DNA from: Cyprinodon diabolis
Lineage: Eukaryota > Chordata > Actinopteri > Cyprinodontiformes > Cyprinodontidae
Reading direction: 5' to 3'
Length of the DNA stretch: 64,000 bases
Assembly: GCA_030533445.1 (NCBI GenBank)
Contig: CM060083.1
Coordinates: 29,761,166-29,825,165, forward strand
Part shown: in pieces, positions 34,429 to 46,900 of the stretch
Layout: each line of letters begins with the position of its first letter
Numbering within the stretch: position 1 is the first letter of the stretch
Position numbers and translations under genes: made by a program
The notes under the pieces: generated by a model
Database searches by the model: none
What the model was told of the DNA's origin: nothing
What the model saw: only the letters and a program-made list of their open reading frames with translations

Positions 34429-37400
34429 TTTTAAAGCCAAGTTCTATTCAATGAGGTCTTTAAAGCTAAAAAAAAAAAAAGTAATTTTTGAGCTCCAAAA
34501 ACTGAATAACTGATCACAAAATGTATGGAAGAAAGGGTTTTGTCCCTCACCATACATGTAGATCGCACCAGGAAATAGATGAACTGAGACTAATCAGCCA
34601 ATGTTGATTAGATGAAGATTTATTGTTGAGAAAACTCCACGGCAGTATAGACATACACTTCCTATATCTGCTGAACAGATGTGGTATTGGAGAGAATGAC
34701 AAACCAAGTTAAAGGTTCAAATCCCCAATTGCTACTTCAACACAAAGAACTCGACAAAACAAAAACAGACATTTAAACTTTTTAGTGTGAAGAAACATTT
34801 TACCATCTTTTCTAAACATACAGTGGAAACATTAAGAGGGCAATCTGTTAGCGTGGCCTTTTACAATAAGCCATTAATTTCCAGTTTCTTTCCAACCATC
34901 TATAAAGAACTAATGAATACAGATAAAACAAATGATCAATCCGCACTGATGAAATGCCAAGACGCAGAACTAGACATACATGACTTTTGTTACAGTATAA
35001 AAATGGTCATTTCCTGATTAGCAAGAGAAAACATTCAGATATTCATTAGTTATTTTGTATTTATCCAACAGAGACTATACTCAGCACTAAAACACAGAAG
35101 CTGAGATTCCAAACATCTCCCTCACAATGTGACGTTGTTTGTTACCCTGACAGGACACATTCAGAGGTTTTTCCAGTTATCTAAGATTTAAAGCAGCTCA
35201 TCCAATCATGACAACAGAGGCAGCAGGTAAAAGCAGTAGTGTCAGTTCTAGAGTCGTCCTCAAAACCCCCATATGCAAAGTTATGGTGCCAACAAACCCC
35301 ATGGAAGAAGTAACTGCCTGCTCCTCTGCATCAGTCATATCAGTGAGAAAGAATATTCTATTGATATAAAATATTAGTGCATAATATTCAACAGTGATTG
35401 ATTATTTTTTTTTTGCATTAGTTTCTTTTAAAAAAGTAAAAAAAAAAAAATTCTAAAGATCCTGAGAAACTGCATGGGCACTAGGGTTTGATATAATTTG
35501 TTACATAGCATTTGATGTTTGGTTAGAATCCAGAAGCTACTTCTGCTAGCTGAGGCTAATCATGAATGTATTAACTATTCAAGATGGAAGGTATTTAGCA
35601 TGAAGACATTCCTGTAGCAGAGACATCAGTGTGTGATGAAATACCAAATGATTTCCCCTCAGCTCCAGAAGCAGACATGACATCATATTCTGCCTTTATA
35701 ATTACATTCCTTTCATGGTACGGAAGAGAAAAAGGGAAACATCTTCCATCTGTCCATCCAACGTTAGAGCTCAACACTTCTGCAGCCAAGAACCAAAATC
35801 TGACATGTTACTGCAAAAAATTTGTTTGAATTAATCTACTCGGCTGCTGTAGAAACTGGGGGCAACAAGAACTTTGTGCATCCGACCTAGTATAGGTCAG
35901 TAGTGTACATACAGTAATAATTTTTTATGCGTTGAATCTGGAATCATTTAAAAAGTAATGAAACTTAAAAACATGCATTGAGAGAATAAGGTTAACTTCA
36001 TCAAGTATTTTCTCTAAAACATAAAAGTGCATAAATGTTCCTTAGAGTTGAGGAGCTTAACGTCACTAGCTATTTTGGACAAGTGTTAAAGATCATTGTT
36101 GCTTTGAAACACCAATTGATGTCCGAGTTTTAACCGCCTGACCTTGAGATTAAATGAGTTGGGATTATGAGGAACAGAAAAAGCTCAAGAATAATAATTG
36201 GAAGATTCTGAAACATCAGTGTTACTGTCTTAATAGGGAATAGACCAATATCAAATGCTTCCAAAGGGACTGAAGTCAAATCATAATCACCAGATGTATG
36301 TTTGGAGGCATCATGGCAAAGCTTTGACACATTAGAACTTTGTGCCAATTATAAAACACGATGGTGGCAGCATCATGCCAAGAAGCTGTTTCACTTCCAG
36401 TCATAGCAGCAAAATGCAACTGGGTATAGAAAAAATAAAGACTATGATTGAATAATTTAGCTTCAGCTCGAATCAACACCCTGGGGGCGGAAATTTGGGC
36501 ACATTTATGTGCAAAGGGAAATGACCTCCACCTCACACGGAGTGGATACAGTAAGAAATAAAGCTTGTGAACAGTTCCAGTACTTCATGCCACTAAATCT
36601 GCTTTGTAAGATATGACGAAAAAAGGGTCAAACATTAATAGGACGAAAGTTAATACCAGAAAATCTTTTAACGCCTAAAGAAAATTAGTTGTTTCTGTAC
36701 AGGCTGCTTAGAGACATGCATTTAAGTGTCACTTGTGGAAATGTATGTGCATATTTTATTTAAGTCTGTTTAGTTTGCATTATATCAAAAAGCTTGTGCA
36801 CCCTGTCATATCCTTAAAAGTTTTTTAAAGTAGTTTGTTGTGAAATCATAACATCTGACAGGCACAGTGATTTAAAAAAGTGTGGAAAAAATAAATGGAA
36901 ATTAAGGGTGTGTAGGAAATTCATATACCCAATTGAAGAACTATTAGCGGGTCATCTAAACTTGATGTTTTTTTTTCTCTAAACCTCTACGTCAAGCTGT
37001 AAACATTCACAATAAGATTTAAATGAAAACATTTCATTAGGAAGTATTCATACTGTGATCTAAAAAAACATCGCCTCTGAGCAACATTCTCAGCTTTCAG
37101 TTCGGTTGGAGCAGCTGGGCGAGTTTTCCACCAGTGGTAACATCAGCAGCAGAGGTCCGACACAGCAGCAGGTCCTTAAAAGGCTCAGAGGCAGAGGGAA
37201 AGCATTGCAACAGTGTGGTGTGCTATGAGATCAATTAAATACCGTATTCCACAGTTTAAAGTTGCACCAGATTGGATAGTATTTCAAAAAAATATCCTGC
37301 TTGCGATAAATATAAAAAAGGCTACTTTAGTTATGTAGATGTAGTGTGAGAGCTTCCAGGAGTGTTAGTAGCACATTTTCTCATCTTTATATACTTCTAT

Positions 37401-37951
37401 GGAATTGAAAGAACAGTTTAAGTCCATTACTAGAGCTCAAATTAATTAGCTGACATTGGTAGGCTGCTTATTCATGGAAGCATCTAATGCTGACAGACAA
37501 AGCTTTATAAAAAAAAAGCTGCTCCATCTTTTGAATTTGCATGCCATGATGCAGTACCTCAGAGAAACTTGAGCTTTCCAGTTTTTTTTCTTCAAGTGCA
37601 AAAAGTTAAGAAAAAAAGAGAGCTTCTCTCCCCCAAAAAAGGCACCAAGTCTTCCTTTGTGCATCAGAGTCTTCTTTCATTGGTCAATCTGCACTGCTCT
37701 GTCTCGTCTTTTCCGCTTGTTAGATTTTCTCTTCAGGTACACGGTAATATAACGAGACCCAATGAAGAAAACGTCCTTCAAAGCAACCTTTTAACCTTTA
37801 GTAGACGATGTGCTTATATTAGTCAGGATAAGTTCCCTCAATGGAGGCCGTGATGCTTTGGTGAACTGCTGGTCCAGTTCCATGTTAGTTTCACACATTC
37901 AGTGCACTCATCAAGTTTTACTTGGCGCCTGTCTTCCTCTCGCAGACTGCT
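33169..37951. other. spacer between tmem63b 3' end and the ZIP9-like gene
   Basis: Holds the tmem63b 3'UTR (right part, not delimited) and the ZIP9-like promoter/5'UTR (left part). An (AT)n microsatellite lies at about 34387-34426. At 36355-36400 a plus-strand stretch reads KHDGGSIMPRSCF, a possible Tc1 transposase trace. Nothing else recognised. Confidence 0.4.
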
Positions 37952-40900
37952 TCAGTGCCGCACCTCGTTCTCAATGAGGCTGTCCTCCCCAGACTGGAAG
38001 TCAGCGGTCAGGTTGTTATCAGTCTGGATTATTTCCTCATCCTGTGAGGAGCCCTGCCCATCGTCCTCTCCGCTGCCTGATGCAGCCTCCTCTGATTGAA
38101 GATCTTGAAGTACCTGACATATGTACATTTGCTGTGGGGGAGAAAACAAAATAAGAGTGTTAATTATCTATAACAGCACAAATGTATTCATCAAAAAAAG
38201 GCTTATTTATTTAGAGTTCTGTATGTCTTTATATTAAACTGTATACAGTAATGTGCTTAATTACCGTCTACGTTTCCTGAGTATTACCAACTGACTTTAT
38301 GGGTTCTAAAAGTAGCACACTCTCCTCTAAAACTCTGTAATGAGTTGGAGCGAGTCTAGATACAAACCATGGTTTTTATTGATAACCATGATCTACGAAA
38401 CCAACCTACCACTCAGAAACTGTCCCCATTCTCTGGTTGGATGCCCATCAGCACTTTTCTGTTACTTTCAGTATTTCTTTATAACAGGAAGCACTTGTGG
38501 ACCTGTTCTATGTTTTTTGTAGTTTTGTAGATTTCAAAAACATTTATTGGTAAATTATGTAGGAAAACAAGTATTCGGTCAATAATAAAAGTTCAATTTA
38601 ATATTTTGTTGCCTTATCTTCGTTCTGACTGACAGGTTGAACATTTCCTGTCAGTCTTCCCCAGGTTTGCTCACACGGTAGCTGCTTTTTTGGTCCATTC
38701 TTCCATTCTCCTCTATAGTTTGGATGACTTGAGACTTTTTATTGGTTAACACAAAGTTTCAACTCCCTCCAAAGATTTTCAATAGAGTTGAGGTCTGGAG
38801 GCTGGCGACTCCATTGTCGAAAGCAGTGTGATTGGGATCACTGTTGTGGTGGAAGATCCAGCAAGGTTACTGATAGAAGGAAGATTTCTCTTAAAATTAA
38901 CTATAAATTATCCGGTTCATTCTTCAGATAAATGGATCCTCAGTCATCCTGTCTTCTTGAATAAAAACAGCCCCAAAGCATGATATATCCACCCCCATGT
39001 ATGGTGTTCTTGGGATACCAACTCAGCCTCCTTTGTCCTCCAAATCCCAAGGAGTGAGTTTGTTTTTCCATACGTTCCATTTTGGTTTCATCTGTCGCCA
39101 TGAAATTCTTCCAATCCTCCATCACCATCCATATGTTCTCTGGCAAACTTCAGACAGACCTGGGCACAGCAGGATGCGAGTCCCTCTGGGCGTAGTGTGT
39201 TAACGATGGTGGCCTTTGTTACTTTGGTCCCAGCTCTCTGCAGGTCCTTCATCTCCCTCCATGTAGTTTTGGGGTTTTTCTTCTCATTATCCTTTTGACC
39301 CAGTGGGGTGAGATCTTGTGTAGGTACCCAATGCCTAGTTTATTTTATCAATGGTCTTGTATGTCTTCTATTTTCATATAATTGCTCCCATAGTTTATGT
39401 CTTCACTTCAATCTGCCTAAATATTGAAGAGTCACTCTTCCCAGCCTGCCAGGTCTACAGTTGTCTTCCTGGTGTCCTTCTACAGCTCTGGTCTTTGCCA
39501 AAGTTGAGTTTGGAGGCTGACTGTTATCGGTGTCTTTATACAGATAACAAGTTCAACGTGGTGCCATTAATAAACCAAACGGGAAGAAGACAGAGGCGCT
39601 TCTTAAAGAAGAAGTCACAGATTTGTGAGGGCCTGTCATCTTGCTTGTTTACCACAATTTACTAATAAATTACCCAGAAACCTTACATTACAATTTAATT
39701 TTGTCTCTCATAGCTAAAGGGTTTCTATAATTAAAATTAAAGACTTGTAATCTTTCTAAATAGGAGAACTTACACAATCAGTTCCTGACTAAATACGTTT
39801 CAGCCCCATTGTATACCATAAAGATTTTCTTTTTTGTGTTTCCTCGTTTTTGTACAGAAAATTGTCACAGTCTTTCATATTTAAGCTTCTAAGTTTAATT
39901 GATATAGTATAAGAAATAAACTAAATCATTTCTTGATGTTGTTTACAGACTACTTCCTTGGATTTTAACCTCCAGACTGAGCACCTACATACTCTTAAAG
40001 CTGATTAAGCCATAGTTTTAAGTCAGGGAAGAAAAAACAAGAACGTGCTCCTACTGTTGTGATGTGGCGCTCTAAACGTGCACTCTCCACCTCGTCCATC
40101 TCCTGATCAATCTGAAGAGGAAAAGAGACATTCACCATAAACAGATGTAAATATTGTCATTTGAAAGTCATCAAAGGAGGCATTAAAGCAAAGTAAGTAA
40201 ACCTTGTAGTTGTGAGCACTTAAATATTTAAAATGCCCAAAGCAGACATGAGAAAGGCAAATGATGATTGTGGTAATCAAAACCACAAAAGTAAACATGG
40301 ATGTTGCAGAAGTAAACCCTGGAGAGGAACAGAAGAGAAAACATTTATTCGATGGGTTATCACATTTATTTTAGCTTTTAAAATAAAGTGGCGAGAGTAT
40401 TTGTGTTTAATGACTAATTGTGTGACCAGTAGAGGGAGCTGTGCCCTTACCAGCGCGAACAGTGAAAAAGAACAGAAGCCAAAAGAGACAGAGAATGGGA
40501 GCCGCCACCACTTGGTTAACAGCTCCATAATGGATCTTCTTGTCCAGTTTTGATGGTAGATAGGCGTAGTACATGTTGTATCTGTCTGCCAGGTGTTTCA
40601 GCAGCATGTACATCAGTCCTGCACAGGACGAAAGAGAAAGAAATCAGCAGGTCTAATCCAATTAGTTCTGAAGATAAGCCTCTGGATGCAGAACAGAACC
40701 ACTGCAAGTTGCCTGTCCTGTGCATGGCTAACCTCAGGCCATCTTATCAGTGCACTCCATTTATGGGAAAAAAGACTGACCAGGCAGTAGGACTCACCAA
40801 AAGGGACAATGATTGGGCAGGTGATGCTGTAGGTCATGACCACAGTAAAAACACACATCATCCAAGCATAAGCCGCTCCGAACTGGAACTCATAAGCTTG

Positions 40901-43900
40901 ATGCTAAAGGAAAAAAAAACAAAAAACAGTTAAAGAGGTTTTATTTTACACAGAAAAATAATTATCACAATAACTACTCTGATCTTCTTACAAGACTGAT
41001 TAATTCAAGGTTTTCAGTCTCTAACTTTTGGTGTTTGGGATCATGAGGTGAAGACTGACCTTCTTGACATTCCTCCTCTCAGCTGCAGAGCGAGCCAGGG
41101 ACAGTCGGATCATGTACATAAGTAACCCAGGAATCCTCAACAGGTCATTAGCATTACCAATGAAAGCAGAAGCAATGACATAGTTGACAAAGAAAGCTCC
41201 ATTGTCAGGAAGGAACACACACCTAGGAAAATAAAACAGAAGATAAGGACAAAGGTTTAACCTCTAAGCATAATTTTCACATAGAAACAGTGCAGCCACA
41301 TAACAGTGATGGGTAAAGCAGCCAAGCAGAAGAAGCATCTCTTTATTATACTTTTACCAAAGTACAGCTAGGAAGCAGTCATCTATAAAAGTACTTTAAA
41401 AGAAAAAGCTTAAAAATATTTGGCTACTCAAGTAGGTAGTAACTGTTTGATCCAAACATACAATTTAATCTTTGTGAAAGTTAATTAATCAGGCAGACAA
41501 CAATATGAAATGATGTCAAACTACCATTTCAAAAAGATATAGTTCAGAAATAAGTCGAGATAACTAGCATCATTATAAGCTAGATTCCAGAAGAAAAAAA
41601 AAAACATTTTTGAACTCAATAATACACATGTTGGAACACATGGTTCCTACAGCATAAGGCAAGTTAAATTCAAGACTTTTTAAGACTTTTTAATGCCACT
41701 TGAAATAGAAATTTAAGACTAAATTCACAAGAAACACAAGAAAAACCCGCTTGCTACAATTTTACCCAAAGGTTTATTTTAACATAAACCACTGCACTAA
41801 TGATAGTGTTAAGTCTTTTTTGCAGCTATTTTTCTTTGTATCGTTTTCTTAGTATGTTTGATTTGGTGATAAGTGAAGGCATTGCAGAGACACGGGTGGA
41901 ACAAAACTAAGAAATACCGGCTGTTTCTCGGTAACTCCATTTTGACGCTTTGTGTTTCGTGCTTCACATGTGTGACTCCAGTGCCTTAATTCTCATCGTT
42001 CTGAGCTTGAATAACTTCTTGCACATACAGGTAAAAGCCAGTAAATTAGAATATTTTGAAAAACTTGATTTATTTCAGTAATTGCATTCAAAAGGTGTAA
42101 CTTGTACATTATATTTATTCATTGCACACAGACTGATGCATTCAAATGTTCATTTCATTTAATTTTGATGATTTGAAGTGGCAACAAATGAAAATCCAAA
42201 ATTCCGTGTGTCACAAAATTAGGATATTACTTAAGGCTAATACAAAAGGGATTTTTTAGAAATGTTGGCCAACTCAAAAGTATGAAAATGAAAAATATGA
42301 GCAAGTACAATACTCAATACTTGGTTGGAGCTCCTTTTGCCTCAATTACTGCATTAATGCGGCGTGGCATGGAGTCGATGAGTTTCTGGCACTGCTAAGG
42401 TGTTATGAGAGCCCAGGTCGCTCTGATAGTGGCCTTCAACTCTTCTGCGTTTTTGGGTCTGGCATTCTGCATCTTCCTTTTCACAATACCCCACAGATTT
42501 TCTATGGGGCTAAGGTCAGGGGAGTTGGCTGGCCAATTTAGAACAGAAATACCCTGGTCCGTAAACCAGGCACAGGTAGATTTTGCGCTGTGTGCAGGCG
42601 CCAAGCCCTGTTGGAACCTGATATCTCCATCTCCATAGAGCAGGTCAGCAGCAGGAAGCATGAAGTGCTCTAAAACTTGCTGGTAGACGGCTGCGTTGAC
42701 CCTGGATCTCAGGAAACAGAGTGGACCGACACCAGCAGATGACATGGCACCCCAAACCATCACTGATGGTGGAACCTTTACACTAGACTTTAGGCAACGT
42801 GGATCCTGTGCCTCTCCTGTCTTCCTCCAGACTCTGGGACCTCGATTTCCAAAGGAAATGCAAAATTTGCTTTCGTCAGAAAACATGACTTTGGACCACT
42901 CAGCAGCAGTCCAGCTCTTTTTTTCCTTAGCCCAGGTGAGACGCTTTTCGCGCTGTTTCTTGGTCAACAGTGGCTTGACACGAGGTATGCGGCAGTTGAA
43001 ACCCCTGTCTTTCAAGCGTCTCTTGGTGGTGGATCTTGAAGCACTGACTTCAGCAGCTGTCCACTCCTTGTGAATCTCCCCCACATTTTTTAATGGGTTT
43101 TTTTTTCACAATCTTGACTAGGGCGCGGTGATCCCTACCACTTGTACACTTTTTCTGACCACAGTTTTTTCTTCCCTTTGCCTCTCTATTAATGTGTTTG
43201 GACACAGAGCTCTGAGAACAGCCAGCCTCTTCAGCAATAACCTTTTGTGTGTTTCCCTCCTTGTGCAATGTGTCGATGGTCGCCTTTTGGACAGCTGTCA
43301 AATCTGAAGTCTTCCCCATGTTTGTGTAGGCTTCAGAACTGGACTGAGAGACCATTTAAAGCCCTTTGCAGGTGTTTTGAGTTAATCAGCTGATTATTTT
43401 GTGGCACCACGTGGCTTCAAAATTTAACCCTTACACAATATTCTAATTTTGTGACACACGGAATTTTGGATTTTCATTTGTTGCCACTTCAAATCATCAA
43501 AATTAAATGAAATGAACATTTGAATGCATCAGTCTGTGTGCAATGAATAAATATAATGTACAAGTTACACCTTTTGAATGCAATTACTGAAATATATCAA
43601 GTTTTTCAAAATATTCTAATTTACTGGCTTTTAACTGTAATCCACTGTGACTCATGTATGTTCCCTGGTTTTAGCCATGGACTCTTGGCTGGAGACAATT
43701 TTGGTTACATTTACACTTGCTCATATTTTCCAGACAAAAAGTCAATGGTGCATCTCCCAAAGGTCCCGGCAGCAACAACGCTTTTCTTAGTTCCGCTATC
43801 GGGACAGAACCAATAATGACGAGCCGTTATTTTTTTTTTATATAAAAAAACGTCAGTTTTAGTGTTTTGTTTAGATTAAAAAAATTAATCATAAAAATAA

Positions 43901-46900
43901 CCCTATTTATGATGTTTTAAAAATTAAGACCTACAAAAGACTGATTTAAGACATTTTATTACCAATTAAGGCCTTAGTTTTATTTTGAAGAATTCAATGC
44001 TTTTTAAAGGAATAGTACACCCAAAACATGATTAGCCTTCATTTTCTACTCATCCCCATGCTGAACAACACTCTGGAGTACTTTTTTGATATCTCAAATG
44101 CATCTGGAGATCTGGGAGGCTTCTTGCTGTCTGCTGATGTTCAAATAATGGAGGTCTATGGCGCCCGAGGCAGAAAGGTCCATAAAAGTCCACAAAAAAC
44201 GTGTCAATATTCCTCCATACTACTCGTCCAATGTATTCCAAGTGTCCTGAGTTGGTAGCGTCCATAATTTACTCGAAACAAAGTCATTTAGAATGTTTTT
44301 AGAGCATAAACAGTAGTGTATAGGATTTCCTAAAAGCGCGCGCCTGCGAGTTCACGAGCCTACGGAAACCGCGGCAGACCAAACCAGATGAAAGTGCGCA
44401 TTCAGCGTCTGCTCTTGATAATGCAAGCGTAGAAGAAGAACTTTGCTGTTTACCTGTGCAAAGAAAGAAACAACGAAAGAAAAATGTCTGAGGACTTCAG
44501 TGTTGAGGAAGAGCATGAGTTCTTTGCCGAGCTGAATGCGCACTTTCATCTGGTTTGGTCTGCCGCGGTTTCCGTAGGCTCGTGAACTCGCAGGCGCGCG
44601 CTTTTAGGAAATCCTATACACTACTGTTTATGCTCTAAAAACATTCTAAATGACTTTGTTTCGAGTAAATTATGGACCCTACCCACTCAGGACACTTGGA
44701 ATACATTGGACGAGCAGTATGGAGGAATATTGACATGTTTTTTGTGGACTTTTATGGACCTTTCTGCCTCGGGCACCATAGACCTCCATTATTTGAATGT
44801 CAGCAGACAGCAAGAAGCCTCCCAGATCTCCAGATGCATTTGAGATATCAAAAAAGTACTCCAGAGTGTTGTTCAGCATGGGGGTGAGTAGAAAATGAAG
44901 GCTAATCATGTTTTGGGTGAACTATTCCTTTAAGACTTTTTAAGGACCCGCGGGAACCCTGGGAACAGCACAAATTACTTCTGGTGACAATATTTACTGT
45001 TTATGGTATGTTCACTTGACCTAAAAAGGGATCAACAGTCTCAGGATATGGAAAATCCCATTAGAACATGAAAGAATTCTTAATTTAACACAGCTATTTA
45101 TGACTGGAGCTTTAATTGCTCTTCGTTAAGCAAAGCTTCACAAGCTGGTTGGAATTTTCAGAAACTGGATAGAAATGTAGTTATGATACATGCTTGACCA
45201 AAATTTTAAGATCAATTAAAAAAGTAAAAAAAAAAATGGTATTTAACACTAATGGATGCTAAAAAGTAGAGCTTCATTATGGTTGAAAACTAAATATGAG
45301 CAAGAGGCTCCCATTTTTATTACATTTTTTATAACAGCTAATCATGAGTTAACGAGGGCAGCCATTAAAAAACAAAATCTGGGCAAACATGTGGATTCCA
45401 TGTCATTTTCAGAACTGTTGATACAATACCTACTGTTATAAATGGCAATAAAGCTCACTGACTTTGAACGCGGGAGTTTTGCTGAAATGTAAAAGCAAGG
45501 CCTCTCTCATATTGTGCAATATCTGCTGAAGTTTGTTCCCAAGGGTCATGGAACAAAAATGTCACTGGCACTCAGCCACAGAATCCGATGGTTGTCATTA
45601 TTAAGGACATTACAGCATAATAACCATCAAATGGAAGGAAAGGGGTTCATACAAAAAAGAAAAATACTTTTTTGAGAGACTTGGCCATTTGAACATTCAA
45701 ATGAGCACCAATTTAAAGGTGAAAGAAAGTTTTAATTAACATTAAAGGATGGCTTCCACATTACCAGTGTGTACCAGATCTTATGAAACACTATATGATT
45801 AGCTGAACGTTGCCACGATGAGGTAAAGCCCCATGGCTGCATGGACAACGATAACATAATGCAGCATCCGTGTACCGAGATAAGAGAATCTGTAGTGTTA
45901 GTGTGTCTAATGACTGACGGCGTTTTACCTGATGGATAATCAAACTGAAATATCTGTTTTTGGTGAATTAATTTACTGCATGGTATAAAAGGCAAAGCTG
46001 GGTAGCCTTGTGGCTAGCTGTGCTGTGTCAAATACAACCGTTCATTTTCTACAAGTAGAAACTTCTTTTCTTTGACTAAAACCTCCACGAAATTTATTTT
46101 TTTAAGATGTTCTATTTGTCCTCCTCTGGCCTCAGATCTTAATAAAAGGAATAAAAATAAGTACTGAGACTTTTTGGGTCACTTTGTTAAATAGCAAAGC
46201 TCAGTCTGTCTTAAAACGCAGAACTTCACTTCAAGAATGAAAATGATTGTGTTCTACATTTGGCTGCTTAAGGAAATTTAAAAATAATAGCAACCATAGC
46301 TAATGAAAAGTTGAGAGCCCCGAAGAGATTTGATTCTTAAAAAACGGGAGCAATACAGTTGGAGTGGTGTTGCCATACTGTGACGTCATCAGATCTGGTA
46401 CCTACACCAGAATGACAAGGAGATCCCACCTGAGATGTTTTCTATACATTGCATGGGGATTATGATTTGGATCAATGAAACTGCAGATATTGCAGAGGTG
46501 GCAAACAACAGCTGGCTATGTGGAGACGCTGCTGCAATCATCCCATATGACTAAATCTTAAGGGGACTTGTCTTAGCACTAATTAAAGCCATTACACACT
46601 TGGAGCAACTTTTTGACTAGCATCATGGAAACACTTGCATCAAACATACCTGAATGCCTGTTTGATGTAATCAACAATACTGGAGCCTCCATTACTGAGT
46701 CCTACAGTTCATTTTAGTTAGATAGTTCAAAAAAACAAAGTCTGCTCCTGCTCCTTTTCTCTATACTTTGAGCTTTTTTAAGATCCAGAGGTCGCATATG
46801 TAAATTTCCATGCAATTTTTCCAGTGGTCTTTTTGAGATTTTTAATTAGGACTGTATATGTGCGACATACAAGTTTGGACTTCCAATGAAACAGCATAAA

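Noticed and set aside
44050..44265. 71-codon frame repeated in the palindrome arms ([13 protein letters not shown]...)
   Set aside because: Present in three of the four arms because the arms are copies of each other; it is lost in one copy and an antisense frame is equally open, so coding is not supported.
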